A stretch of DNA of 64,000 nt from Lachnospiraceae bacterium (lineage in GTDB: Bacteria > Bacillota > Clostridia > Lachnospirales > Lachnospiraceae), in the NCBI GenBank assembly GCA_021771755.1, contig JAETOL010000004.1:1-64000 (forward strand), given 5' to 3'. The position numbers and the translations under genes are program-made. Position 1 is the stretch's first letter, and every line of letters begins with the position of its first letter. This document shows, piece after piece, positions 1-8,995 of this stretch. The notes beneath the pieces are model-generated. The model saw only the letters and a list, made by a program, of their open reading frames with translations. It had not been told where the DNA came from and ran no database searches.

Positions 1-338
1 TTAAACCATAGATGCATGATTTCTGTGTACTTTATTCAGTTTTCAATGTGCAGTTTTTTATATCTATATTGAACACTCATAAGAGTGAATCAAACTTAAT
101 TCAATTCTGATGAAAACTCATCCTGGTTTTCGGACAGTCTCCCCCACTCCAATTACATGAAGAATACATATCATAAACATTGATACAATTCTAAGTAAAT
201 CTATACCATAATTCCGTGATTTCATTTTTTATTCCTCGATCAGTTACTCTCTCATAATTTGCATTATTTTTTCTGATGCCTGCCCCTTATGCTCCTACAA
301 TGCGCTGCAATCAGTTTATTATTATGTCCCGCCAGTAC
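1..338. other. Intergenic stretch with no intact gene
   Basis: Apart from the acyltransferase-3 remnant at 118-225, no coding region is visible here. A small hairpin (CACTC-TTAT-GAGTG on the minus strand, near 76-90) is present, but it is not followed by a U-rich run, so I do not call it a terminator. The stretch is A+T-rich and looks like the eroded downstream end of the polysaccharide locus. Confidence 0.5.
118..225 (-). pseudogene. Remnant of an acyltransferase-3 family gene (N-terminus only)
   Basis: A short minus-strand reading frame of 35 codons begins MKSRNYGIDLLRIVSMFM and goes on ILHVIGVGE before a stop. The pattern RNYGIDLLRI...MFM..LHV is the typical first membrane helix of acyltransferase-3 (OafA/WecH type) membrane proteins, which are usually 330 residues or longer and acylate surface sugars. 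A GAGGA ribosome-binding site lies 7 bases before the ATG, so a true gene start has survived while the body is lost. It sits at the downstream end of the polysaccharide locus, directly after the hexapeptide acyltransferase at 339-941. The family call is from recognition of the N-terminal motif; loss of the remainder is seen directly. Confidence 0.7.
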
Positions 339-941
339 TTATCTCCAGGTTGTATTCTCTTTTATCACTTTTGCCGGAACTCCTGCAACAACGCAATTGT
401 TTGGCACGTCATGTGTAACAACCGCACCTGACGCAACAATTGATCCATCCCCAATCCTTACCCCCTTAAGAATAGTACTGCCTTCTCCAATCCACACATG
501 ATCACCAATATACACAGGGGAACTTACCGGATTAACAATCTGATTACATTGACTAATAATCTGATGGCTATCTGTATCTCTAATGCATACATTCGAACCG
601 ATGGCGACATCATTCCCTATTACGATTTTTTCATAACAAAAAATGCTTGCACCATAATTGATATAACCAGAACCAAGTTCCAAAGTTCCTCGTATCGCCG
701 CTCTCGTTCCAGAATAAAAAAAGAAATGATCTTTTATTATTAGTTTACTGCCTGAAGCAAGAGATAAATAGCTCGGAAAATGATCTGCCGCATTCCATGT
801 ACAACCGAATGTTAATTTTGTTCCACCTTCAATATAAGCATCGTCTGAAATAGATGCATCTGCTTGTCTACCAAAATGAATCCCAGATTCCTTTTTCTTT
901 TTCATCCTTTTCAAGTCGCTGGCCCATTTTCTAAATCCCAT
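339..941 (-). CDS. Hexapeptide-repeat (CatB-like) acyltransferase
   Basis: A 200-residue left-handed beta-helix acyltransferase. Hexapeptide repeats run from about residue 50 to the end and include the typical closing segment [18 protein letters not shown], then [15 protein letters not shown] and AGVPAKVI. Such enzymes transfer an acetyl group from acetyl-CoA to a sugar hydroxyl or amine; the acceptor cannot be read from the sequence. The start has AGGAGAC nine bases upstream. It is the last intact gene of the polysaccharide locus, 21 bases after the pyruvyltransferase gene, so the likely role is modification of the capsule or exopolysaccharide repeat unit. Family is clear; substrate is unknown. 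Confidence 0.85.
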   Translation of the reverse strand: MGFRKWASDLKRMKKKKESGIHFGRQADASISDDAYIEGGTKLTFGCTWNAADHFPSYLSLASGSKLIIKDHFFFYSGTRAAIRGTLELGSGYINYGASIFCYEKIVIGNDVAIGSNVCIRDTDSHQIISQCNQIVNPVSSPVYIGDHVWIGEGSTILKGVRIGDGSIVASGAVVTHDVPNNCVVAGVPAKVIKENTTWR

Positions 942-962
942 TATCCATTTGTCTCCTTAATC

Positions 963-2105
963 TCAACTTCTTTGACTTACGTATTCACGAATATCTTCAA
1001 AATATCGCTTTGTATATGATGCGTCATATTGATTATTTCCGAGGTAAAATAGTCTTTTAGCCAAATTTTCATACTTCTCAACAGAATCACAGAATTGAAT
1101 ATATTCCAGATTGCTGATCCATTCATAGCACCCGATAATTTTCGTATTGTAGTTGGAGAAAGCTATGCATGGTGTACCGCTTATTGCGCAAAAAATCATG
1201 CAGTGCAGCCTATCTGTTACCACCAGCTTTGCTTTCTTAAATTCGTCAATTTTCTGTGCTACTACTTTTTCTCGTTCCTCAAGTGAAATAAACTCATTTA
1301 CCGCAGTCATATCCGTATATTTGATGTTATCAGTTAGATGTTGAGAAATGTTTTGAATATGCTCAACTTGCTCTTTTGTCAGCTTCTTTTCCATATCACT
1401 ACGAAGGCAAAGAACAATTCCGCTCCTCTCGCCTTGTGGCTCCACCCGTTCAAGACTCATTACTGCATCTGGTGATAACGCCACCTTTGTATCCGGGAAA
1501 AACTTTTTCATTTCATTATAAGTATACTTTTCTCGGGCCATTAGATATAATTTACGATTTGACGAATAAGAACGGATTGCCTTCCTTAATTCCCGTCTTC
1601 CCGCTTTATCATCACTAAAACACATAGTTTGCGGCATTGATATCACCGTATTTTCTCTGAATCTGGAAATAATATCCTCACGCAAATACTCATGGGATTG
1701 ATAATTTCCAATACTGCCTCCGCCAATCAGCACAATAATATCGTCATTTTTTATTATTTTTCGAAAATATTTTTTATATTTATCATATAAATGTTCGTAT
1801 ACAAAATGAAGGTTCGCATCAGGAAATAACTTTCTGAATATCTCTTTATCAGCGACACCAATAGCCAAATCACCAATATTTCGATGATTCTGCTCTAGCA
1901 AAAACCAAATATTCATACCAGGTAATCTAACGTAGTTATTTTCTATCCACTCTTTGTTATATCCGGAAAAATATTTCCTATTATATTTCCGAAATTTATT
2001 CGTTGTTGTTACAACTGCATAGACATGCCATGCGTATAAATATGGGCGAAGAACCGCCTTCTTCAACATAGAGTGCCGATTTAAAAATGCTTTTATGTAT
2101 TTCAT
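963..2105 (-). CDS. Polysaccharide pyruvyl transferase family protein
   Basis: A 380-residue protein with the marks of the polysaccharide pyruvyl transferase family (PF04230): NIGDLAIG near residue 76, the glycine-rich strand VLIGGGSIGN near 125, and the C-terminal RLHCMIFCAISGTPCIA near 300. Members add a ketal-linked pyruvate from phosphoenolpyruvate to a sugar, giving the polymer a negative charge; some members do other transfers. AAGGAG lies seven bases before the ATG. The stop of the flippase gene abuts it with no gap (2106), so the two are co-transcribed and probably translationally coupled. A second gene of this family survives only as a fragment at 10,932-11,027. Confidence 0.85.
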   Translation of the reverse strand: MKYIKAFLNRHSMLKKAVLRPYLYAWHVYAVVTTTNKFRKYNRKYFSGYNKEWIENNYVRLPGMNIWFLLEQNHRNIGDLAIGVADKEIFRKLFPDANLHFVYEHLYDKYKKYFRKIIKNDDIIVLIGGGSIGNYQSHEYLREDIISRFRENTVISMPQTMCFSDDKAGRRELRKAIRSYSSNRKLYLMAREKYTYNEMKKFFPDTKVALSPDAVMSLERVEPQGERSGIVLCLRSDMEKKLTKEQVEHIQNISQHLTDNIKYTDMTAVNEFISLEEREKVVAQKIDEFKKAKLVVTDRLHCMIFCAISGTPCIAFSNYNTKIIGCYEWISNLEYIQFCDSVEKYENLAKRLFYLGNNQYDASYTKRYFEDIREYVSQRS

Positions 2106-3629
2106 TTATTTTCTCCTTATTTTTCGGCGCATTGTTTCAAATAATGATTTCCGTTCTTCTTTCCCCAGATAGAAAAAAATGTTGATAACCATACAGGTGC
2201 TTCCAACAATTCCCGCAACAAGAATGAAGTCCATCCAGTTATTCACCGTAAAGCACTGACGAATCATCATGGCGACAGCGCACAGAAAAGCAAGGTCGAC
2301 CAGGCAGAAAACTTCATGCCTGTAAAATGGCTTTGAATCTATCTCCAGATAGTGCGTGGCAACAGGCACTGTGTATACCTGCATTCGAAATAAATCTACC
2401 ACCACACTAACCCCCGCAATCGCATAGATTCCCAAATTCGTCGTATTGATCAGAACAAACACCAGAGCAGTCGAAATCGCTCCGCACATAATGATGATGA
2501 GTGAATTCGTCCGAACCTTATTGACCGTCGAAAATACGCAATTCAATATCTGCGTGCCACTAGTAACCGAATACCCCATGCACATCACAACCGTCAAGCG
2601 AACTAAAATATGCGGATTCTGAGAAGGAACCCATAGCTTAAAAAAATCGCCGCTCATAACAATCAAACCGCACAGCGGTACGCTCAATAACGCAGACATG
2701 ATTTTCATAGCCCGTTTTAGATCATGTACCAACTTTTCCTTGTCCCCGGAAGCATAATTGATAACCAGTTCTGGGTTAAAGGCATTGAAAATCGCCATTG
2801 AAAAATTCTGCATATATGAGGGAAGCAGCTTTCCAAGCGCAAGAATACCCATCTCAGTCGAACCGATGAATACATTGCAAATCAACAGATCCAATCCGCT
2901 CAGTAGCATACTACCTATGCTTGAGATTGAATTCCAGATTCCGGCTCCGACCAGCTCTTTAATGACCTTCCATGAACACAGAATTCTATCATGTGCGATA
3001 TACAGTTCTGGCGTCAGCGTCTTCGTATTATACCAACCAATGACCAGCGTAATAACAAGCACAACGCTGGATGCTAAACCAACATACCAAACCCTTGGCT
3101 GAAAAAGTGTCATAACTGCAAATAAAAAGAGACATCTGAATACTGTAGTCAACATATTTGGAACATAAACTCGGTCTAGACGATTGGTAATAAATGTGCT
3201 GCACTCCCAGTTTGGAGCGCCGGTATGCAGAAAAAAGTTTAAAAAGATAAACGAAAACAAAATTTTCACGTCAATCAATATATTATTGGGGACATTTACC
3301 ACCAGTTCCAAGTATCGAACTAACAAAATGGATCCCGGCAAAAAGATCGCTACAATGATCAAATTTCCCCAAAAAACCGAATTGTAGTATAGATTTGCTC
3401 TTTTGTAATCTTTATTAATATACTCTATCGCAATGAATCTGGACGCCATACTGTTCAGCGCAGTAACTGCCAAACTGGCATATGTGATAAAATTATTGGC
3501 CAATGTAATAAATCCATTCGCTTCAATGCCAATATGTGCAATAACATACGGAGATATCCAAAAACCAATTATAATATTGGTAATCATTGCCGCTATACTT
3601 GCTATAAGGTTAATGGCCGTTCGTTTCAT
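2106..3629 (-). CDS. Wzx-type oligosaccharide flippase
   Basis: A 507-residue, strongly hydrophobic protein with about 12 to 14 predicted membrane helices, starting MKRTAINLIASIAAMITNI. The N-terminal pattern ASIAAMITN..IGFWISPYVI and the overall size fit the polysaccharide transporter (PST/MATE-like) family, which flips undecaprenyl-diphosphate-linked repeat units across the membrane. With the Wzy-like polymerase at 12,245-13,408 it defines a Wzx/Wzy-dependent pathway. It lies between a GT4 gene (44 bases upstream) and the pyruvyltransferase gene. The SD is weak and somewhat distant (AGGTGG, about 13 bases), so the exact start is less certain than the call. Confidence 0.88.
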   Translation of the reverse strand: MKRTAINLIASIAAMITNIIIGFWISPYVIAHIGIEANGFITLANNFITYASLAVTALNSMASRFIAIEYINKDYKRANLYYNSVFWGNLIIVAIFLPGSILLVRYLELVVNVPNNILIDVKILFSFIFLNFFLHTGAPNWECSTFITNRLDRVYVPNMLTTVFRCLFLFAVMTLFQPRVWYVGLASSVVLVITLVIGWYNTKTLTPELYIAHDRILCSWKVIKELVGAGIWNSISSIGSMLLSGLDLLICNVFIGSTEMGILALGKLLPSYMQNFSMAIFNAFNPELVINYASGDKEKLVHDLKRAMKIMSALLSVPLCGLIVMSGDFFKLWVPSQNPHILVRLTVVMCMGYSVTSGTQILNCVFSTVNKVRTNSLIIIMCGAISTALVFVLINTTNLGIYAIAGVSVVVDLFRMQVYTVPVATHYLEIDSKPFYRHEVFCLVDLAFLCAVAMMIRQCFTVNNWMDFILVAGIVGSTCMVINIFFYLGKEERKSLFETMRRKIRRK

Positions 3630-3672
3630 ATTCTTTTCATACCCACCTTCCTTTTTGTTGTTAACAGCACAA

Positions 3673-4836
3673 TCACAGCAATCCGTATATTTTCTTTAAA
3701 CTGTCCTCATTTGAAATTGAAAACGACTTCAAGTTCTCTTTATATCTCTTTATCTCAGTTCGGTTTTCTAAAATCCATTTGATTCCTTTGTATATCGCCT
3801 CATCGTTGTTTTCAGCAATATAACCGTCTATTCCGTGACACACCTGTTCCTCCACAGCCGAATACCTTGTCGCAAATACAGGCACCCCCAACGACTGAGC
3901 TTCAAAGACCGCTAAGGGTTTTCCTTCATGCCTTGAGATTTGTAAAAACATGTCTGCCTGACCAACGATTGGATACGGGTTTTTTTGATTTCCAAGAAGG
4001 AAAATATCATTCTCCAATGCCCCATCTGAAACCATTTGCTCAAGATTTTTTCTCTGCGAGCCATCTCCGATCACATACCAGCGGAACTGATACCCCTCGC
4101 CCTTAAGTCTTCGGAATACCGCAACCCCCCTATCGAATCCCTTTTGTGTCTCCAATCTGCCAACTGAGACAAACACAACGGACTGATTCTCTATTTTGAA
4201 TTGAATGCTCGTCTTCTCCAGCGCTTTGCTTCTGATATCTTGAGTATCGAATATATTTTCAAATTTTACTGTTTTATCAGCAAACTCAGGATATTCATCT
4301 GTGAAGACCTTTTTACAGGCATCAGATACCGCAAAAAAACAATCTGCCTTCTTTATATATTGGTATACTCCATAGAAACCGCTTATGTTCTCGTCATGGA
4401 TGAAAACCGCTTTCTTTTTCGCAGATACCTTTTCAAATAGATACGGAATTCCAAAATGACCATATCCATGAAAATCAATCGCCAAATCAAACGTTTCGTC
4501 AAACGAACATGCTTCTCTCAGCAGCGATTGTATCCAAGAAGGCTCAACATGTTGCTTTCTATTAAAAAACTTAAAATCCACCGCATATCGAAGATATTCA
4601 ATTAGCGATTGTTTGTACAGTGGATTCAATGCCTGATCTCTTGCTGTTTCATCTGTGAACGGCATCTCATACACGCATATATCTAACGGAATCTCGTCAG
4701 CCAGAACTCCGCTCTTCTTAATAAGCATCAATGTTACCGCATATTTTGTTTTATCAATCGCTTTCAGCAATCTAAGAAGCGACTTTTCTACTCCCCCCAT
4801 GTTCATGGAACCGGAGATGAAAAGAATTTTCTTCAT
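3673..4836 (-). CDS. Glycosyltransferase family 4
   Basis: A GT-B retaining glycosyltransferase of 387 residues. The N-terminal domain starts MKKILFISGSMNMGGVEKS, the glycine-rich loop of GT4 enzymes. The C-terminal donor domain has VSVGRLETQKGFDRG and the EX7E motif EGKPLAVFEAQSLGVPV near residue 305. I chose the ATG at 4836 because AAAGGG sits eight bases before it; a GTG three codons further upstream (4845) would overlap the previous gene by four bases. It adds one sugar to the lipid-linked repeat on the cytoplasmic side; donor and linkage are not readable. The paralogue at 9549-10,751 is similar in the C-terminal domain. Confidence 0.88.
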   Translation of the reverse strand: MKKILFISGSMNMGGVEKSLLRLLKAIDKTKYAVTLMLIKKSGVLADEIPLDICVYEMPFTDETARDQALNPLYKQSLIEYLRYAVDFKFFNRKQHVEPSWIQSLLREACSFDETFDLAIDFHGYGHFGIPYLFEKVSAKKKAVFIHDENISGFYGVYQYIKKADCFFAVSDACKKVFTDEYPEFADKTVKFENIFDTQDIRSKALEKTSIQFKIENQSVVFVSVGRLETQKGFDRGVAVFRRLKGEGYQFRWYVIGDGSQRKNLEQMVSDGALENDIFLLGNQKNPYPIVGQADMFLQISRHEGKPLAVFEAQSLGVPVFATRYSAVEEQVCHGIDGYIAENNDEAIYKGIKWILENRTEIKRYKENLKSFSISNEDSLKKIYGLL

Positions 4837-4841
4837 GTTTA

Positions 4842-5831
4842 TCACCCTTTTCTATTAACCTTCAATATCCACGGACAGTAGGACAGCATACACCAGTAAC
4901 TGAATTCTTTGGCTGACACTTTTCCATGCGGCTTGTGGATATATTTTTTCGCAATCCGCCGGATATAATCTGCCCTTTCATCCTTGATTTCATATTTTAA
5001 AATATTACGATATCTCTGCATACAGAGTCTCATAATAATCAAGCACAGCAACTCTCTGTGCGATTTGTCAATCTCGTCTGCGTAAAAGCTGTTATATGCT
5101 TCAATCTCCGTCGTGGTAATCTCTGCTTCAACGCTATGCATGATACTTCCCGGTCTTTGATAATAATAGTAATCCTGTGCATCGGTTACCACTACCCTGT
5201 TTGCCCTGCCAAGCAGTCCATAGATTACCCACAGATCCTCTGCTTTTTTTCCAACAGGAAACGATACGCCAATGTATAAACTTCTCCTAAAAAGTTTATC
5301 ACTGACATTGGAGCGAATAAGCGAGTCCTCCCAGGATTCCTTGCATTCCATAACGTTGATAATAGAACGCAGAAAAATCTCCTGACATTTCCGACCGCTT
5401 TCCGTTAACAGCATTTGAACTGGATGCTGTTGTGCCAGATCCTTGCATTTCTCCACTTCAACATCCGTTAGCTGAAACCTACAGGTCGAAATATCCGCAT
5501 TATACTCCAATGCTGCATTCAGCAAATGCTCAATGTAATACTTTGAAACATAATCATCGCCATCAATAAATGCAATATACTCTCCGGTACACTCCTGCAG
5601 TCCGCAATTTCTAGCATCGGACACACCTCCGTTTTTCTTGTGCAGAACCTTAATCCGGAGGTCTCTTTCCTCATACTGATCGCAGATTGCTCCCGATCCA
5701 TCCATTGATCCGTCATCCACTATAATCACTTCAATATTTTCATAGGACTGCGCCAAAATACTGTCTAGACATCCCGCTATATATTTTTCGACATTATATA
5801 CAGGAACAACGATACTAACCTTATTATTCAT
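4842..5831 (-). CDS. Glycosyltransferase family 2
   Basis: A GT-A inverting glycosyltransferase of 329 residues. The start of the fold is VSIVVPVYNVEKYI, followed by VIIVDDGSMDGSG (nucleotide binding) and the metal-binding segment FIDGDDYV near residue 88. The C-terminal third is typical of the capsule GT2 subgroup. The ATG at 5831 is preferred over the upstream GTG at 5846 because GGAG lies nine bases before it and the GTG has no SD. It sits between two GT4 genes in the polysaccharide locus and is transcribed with them. The acceptor sugar is unknown. Confidence 0.88.
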   Translation of the reverse strand: MNNKVSIVVPVYNVEKYIAGCLDSILAQSYENIEVIIVDDGSMDGSGAICDQYEERDLRIKVLHKKNGGVSDARNCGLQECTGEYIAFIDGDDYVSKYYIEHLLNAALEYNADISTCRFQLTDVEVEKCKDLAQQHPVQMLLTESGRKCQEIFLRSIINVMECKESWEDSLIRSNVSDKLFRRSLYIGVSFPVGKKAEDLWVIYGLLGRANRVVVTDAQDYYYYQRPGSIMHSVEAEITTTEIEAYNSFYADEIDKSHRELLCLIIMRLCMQRYRNILKYEIKDERADYIRRIAKKYIHKPHGKVSAKEFSYWCMLSYCPWILKVNRKG

Positions 5832-5862
5832 TCCATTCTTCTCCACTCATTGCAAATCCACA

Positions 5863-6966
5863 TCAGCAGTTTAGAACACTGATATGACGTTCAACCATCT
5901 TCTCTATCGTGTATTGCCGAGAAATGGCGATGGCATTTTGACTCATGTGTTCTTTAAGGACAGGGTCATGCTTAATATCCAAGATTGCCTTTGTCAGAGC
6001 CTGTGTATCATCGACATCAACTAGACGTCCGACTTCTTTTTCAGCCAACATCTGCAGCCCTGCACCGCAGCGCTTCGTCGTAATGACCGGCAGACCATTG
6101 GCCAGCGCTTCGTTGATAACCAGCCCCCAAATATCCTCTCTTGTCGGAAGCACAAAAAGATCTGCGGCTCTGTAATACTCCCGAATTTCGTTCTTATTCT
6201 TAAAACCTATGAAATGAACATTCTTCAGCTGATACTCTTCCACCAATCTTAAATACTCCTCGCTTGGCTTTCCTCCGACAATATAGATCTGCACATTTTC
6301 CTGCTGCTGCAATTCAATATCGGATTTCAGCAGAACATCAAAGCCTTTTCTCCGAATAAACTGCCCTACCGCAAGTATGATAAATCCTTCCTGAATTCCG
6401 AGTTTAACGCGGAGGTCATGCTTTTCCTTCTCAGAAATGCCCTCCGAAGATATAATTTCCGATTCCGAGATGGGTGAAAAAGGATAGCGATGAATCCGGT
6501 CGGCTTCTGCCCCATAAGCCTGATAGTATTCATCGTGCTTCTGATTGGTGCTGAAATATCCTTCCGCACCGGAAACGAAGTATCGCTTGATTCGCTCCTT
6601 CAAGCCTCGGCCCTTTTTGGAAAAGCCTCCATCGCTTTCGATCCAGTATCGAATACGATGCATCTTCATATACTGAATAGCCAACATACCCGTCGGCGTA
6701 GCCAGATTCATGACGATAATTCTGTCAAAAGAAGGATCTTTTACATAGTGAATCACCTCAGTACAGATTGCCATATCCGTTTTAACAGATTTCCCTTTCA
6801 GCAAAACACCCTTAAAATGCGTAAATTGATATTTTTTCCAAGAATTATCCCGTTCATCTGACGCCTCTTTTTCAAAGGCTACCGTCAAATCACAGTACTT
6901 TCCCCATTCATTAAAGAAATCAACCCGGTATGGTGAAGGAATGTTCGTGAGTACTAAAATTTTCAT
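5863..6966 (-). CDS. Glycosyltransferase family 4
   Basis: A 367-residue GT-B enzyme starting MKILVLTNIPSPYRVDF, an opening common in capsule GT4 proteins. The donor domain shows ILAVGQFIRRKGFDVLL near residue 205 and the EX7E motif region EDIWGLVINEALANGLPVI near 278, followed by GLQML and VDVDD. It is a cytoplasmic sugar transferase for the repeat unit, with sugar and linkage unknown. AAGAAGGG precedes the ATG. The gene lies 31 bases downstream of... the GT2 gene at 6985 in transcription order it follows that gene by 18 bases, and precedes the GT2 gene at 4842-5831, so all belong to one transcript. Confidence 0.88.
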   Translation of the reverse strand: MKILVLTNIPSPYRVDFFNEWGKYCDLTVAFEKEASDERDNSWKKYQFTHFKGVLLKGKSVKTDMAICTEVIHYVKDPSFDRIIVMNLATPTGMLAIQYMKMHRIRYWIESDGGFSKKGRGLKERIKRYFVSGAEGYFSTNQKHDEYYQAYGAEADRIHRYPFSPISESEIISSEGISEKEKHDLRVKLGIQEGFIILAVGQFIRRKGFDVLLKSDIELQQQENVQIYIVGGKPSEEYLRLVEEYQLKNVHFIGFKNKNEIREYYRAADLFVLPTREDIWGLVINEALANGLPVITTKRCGAGLQMLAEKEVGRLVDVDDTQALTKAILDIKHDPVLKEHMSQNAIAISRQYTIEKMVERHISVLNC

Positions 6967-6984
6967 GCTTTGCCCTTCTTTCTC

Positions 6985-7929
6985 TCATTTATTCATCCAC
7001 TTAAACCAACGCAGACTCAGCGAGCTGACAATGGCCAGAATTTTATATCCCCTTGCCGCATCAGACTTTAGATACTCCACAACTACTTTCCGGATTTTCC
7101 ACTGTATCATTTTTATATCCGAAGATTCCTCATATCCCGATTTTATCGCCAGCGACAAACACATCAGCAGCGACTGCATATAATTCTTTATGGCATCTGG
7201 ATATAGTTGACTAAAATTCCGGCAGATATCCTCAAAGATCTTATTCTGTGCACGAACAATGCTCATCTGCTTTTTAGAAAATTTCATTCTGGATACACTA
7301 TTCTCATCATATGTATAATAATACTGAATATCTGAATCTAGAAGGATGCGATTGCTTCCTTTCAGCATTTCATAGCAAAAAAGCGCATCCTCATTATGTG
7401 TAATCGTCTCATCAAACCGGGCGCATATTTTTCGCTTATAAATCTTATCGTTAGCAGAAATCGTCATACATTCTCTGTTCAGCATCATCCTTATGGCCGC
7501 TTCTCTGGAAAGCACACGTTTCTCTGCTTGCGGAATTTCCCGCTGATATTTCCCGTTACTCTGCTCCTTATATACCGTCGTACAAATGACATCCAGCGAA
7601 TCGTCCAACAGATCTGCCACTACCTTTTCGTAATATGACGGTTCAATATAATCTCCACAATCAATAAAAGATATCCATTCTCCTTCAGCGGCATCAATTC
7701 CTTTATTTCTCGCTGCCGAGACACCTTTGTTTTCCTGATGAAGAGCAAGCACCCTATAGTCTCGTTTTTCATACTCCCTGCATATCGAAAGCGAACTGTC
7801 GGCTGAGCCGTCATCCACCAAAATAATCTGTAGATTTTTGTAGCTTTGATTCAAAACGCTCTCTATTGTCTTGCGGATACAATCTTCTTTATTAAAAACC
7901 GGAATGATAACACTTATCCTTACCTTCAC
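6985..7929 (-). CDS. Glycosyltransferase family 2 with an altered DXD region
   Basis: A 314-residue GT-A protein: VRISVIIPVFNKEDCI, then IILVDDGSADSSLSI, then the region normally reading D-x-D-D, which here reads FIDCGDYI near residue 92, so the second Asp of the DXD is Gly. The gene starts with GTG at 7929; GAGGAG lies nine bases before it, and the start overlaps the stop of the preceding acyltransferase by one base (TAGTG), implying coupled translation. Family membership is firm. The Gly could lower or change metal use, or the neighbouring Asp may serve; activity is therefore less certain than for the GT2 at 4842-5831. Confidence 0.83.
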   Translation of the reverse strand: MKVRISVIIPVFNKEDCIRKTIESVLNQSYKNLQIILVDDGSADSSLSICREYEKRDYRVLALHQENKGVSAARNKGIDAAEGEWISFIDCGDYIEPSYYEKVVADLLDDSLDVICTTVYKEQSNGKYQREIPQAEKRVLSREAAIRMMLNRECMTISANDKIYKRKICARFDETITHNEDALFCYEMLKGSNRILLDSDIQYYYTYDENSVSRMKFSKKQMSIVRAQNKIFEDICRNFSQLYPDAIKNYMQSLLMCLSLAIKSGYEESSDIKMIQWKIRKVVVEYLKSDAARGYKILAIVSSLSLRWFKWMNK

Positions 7930-8489
7930 TATTCAATACTCCTCATGTAATCGACAATCTGGTTTCTATACACGGTTTTAGCCGGAACGTCGTGTGTCAC
8001 AATGCTGCCCGCTGCGACAACAGCTTCATCTCCGATATGCACGCCTTTGAGAATAACGCATCCCGCACCAATCCATACATGATCTCCAATATAAACCGGA
8101 GAGACCGTATAACCTCCCTCTCTTAGCTTCAATTCATGATCATGATCGTACACAACAACATTCGGGCCAAATGCCGTACCTTTTCCAATGTGTACCTTTC
8201 CTCTACAAACAATCATGCAATTGCGGTTAAAGAATGCGCCATCCTCGATTTCTATCATCCCCTTGTCGCAAGCATGTATTTCGGAATACGGTCGTATCTG
8301 AACCTGTTCGCCCAGTCGAATGCTACCTTCATCTTCAATTTTTATTGCCGCTTTTACACTGACCCAATTCATAAAGTGAAATGTAAATCTGGAACCGTAC
8401 CGAACCTTACAGCCCATGAGACGGACTGCTTTGGGAGTCAATCCTAGCGCATATTCTATTTTTTTCATGGTTCTGGATAATTTATTCAT
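7929..8489 (-). CDS. Hexapeptide-repeat acyltransferase
   Basis: A 186-residue left-handed beta-helix acyltransferase. The repeats occupy residues 50 to 175 and include [15 protein letters not shown] and the closing block [18 protein letters not shown], then [14 protein letters not shown]. The likely reaction is O- or N-acetylation of a sugar of the surface polysaccharide with acetyl-CoA. GAGGA lies shortly before the ATG at 8489. It directly follows the DUF6625-like remnant and directly precedes a GT2 gene in the transcript, overlapping the latter by one base. The acceptor is unknown. Confidence 0.85.
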   Translation of the reverse strand: MNKLSRTMKKIEYALGLTPKAVRLMGCKVRYGSRFTFHFMNWVSVKAAIKIEDEGSIRLGEQVQIRPYSEIHACDKGMIEIEDGAFFNRNCMIVCRGKVHIGKGTAFGPNVVVYDHDHELKLREGGYTVSPVYIGDHVWIGAGCVILKGVHIGDEAVVAAGSIVTHDVPAKTVYRNQIVDYMRSIE

Positions 8490-8519
8490 TTGTAATTTTC
8501 CTCTTACGCTTTATCATTT

Positions 8520-8994
8520 TTAATGCTTTTTCAGATTAAGCGTTTTCTTGATTGTCCTGATAATTCTTCCTTTTAACCGCAATAATGCAATCCTTCTTTT
8601 CAGCAAGTCAATCAAACCTTTAATCTGGTTTGTAATGCGACGTATCCCTGTGAAATCCGAGACGGATGAATTCGGTATAATGAAATACTCCTCTTCGCAA
8701 TCAGTTTGTACACTCATTGCACGCTTCTGTAAATGTGCGTTCAAACGCTCCTCTTTTGCTCCTGACATTTAAGCAAACAGCTTACCGTTTGCAAAATGAT
8801 ATACCGCAACATGAGTCTGACTGAATTGCGAATTTCCGGGATCGTAACAGGTTTCAATAAACTTATTTCTCCGGATTATTTGTCACAATCAAAAAATCGA
8901 TATCCTGATTATATTTGCACGAATCCAAAAAGAGCTGAAAATAGTATGAGAATGTTCCAAAATATGGCAAAATCAGGATAATTTTATTATTCAT
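8520..8994 (-). pseudogene. Remnant of a DUF6625-type capsule glycosyltransferase
   Basis: Two separated pieces of one gene. The 5' piece starts at the ATG at 8994 and encodes 43 residues, MNNKIILILPYFGTFSYYF then QLFLDSCKYNQDIDFLIVT, the standard N-terminus of the DUF6625 proteins found in capsule loci, before a stop. The 3' piece lies in another frame: a stretch containing HVAVYHFANGKLFA, an in-frame stop, and then residues including NAHLQKR and EYFIIPN, ending at 8520. Intact members are about 300 residues, so roughly half the gene is gone and the joint shifts the frame. The match is from memory of the family; the two frames and stops are seen directly. An 82-residue frame (8520-8768) taken alone would look like a hypothetical protein. 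Confidence 0.65.
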
Positions 8995-8995
8995 T

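Noticed and set aside
76-90. Terminator at the end of the polysaccharide locus
   Set aside because: The five-base hairpin is short and is not followed by a run of T.
8796-8981. 61-codon plus-strand frame
   Set aside because: The opposite strand encodes the recognisable N-terminus of a DUF6625-type protein.
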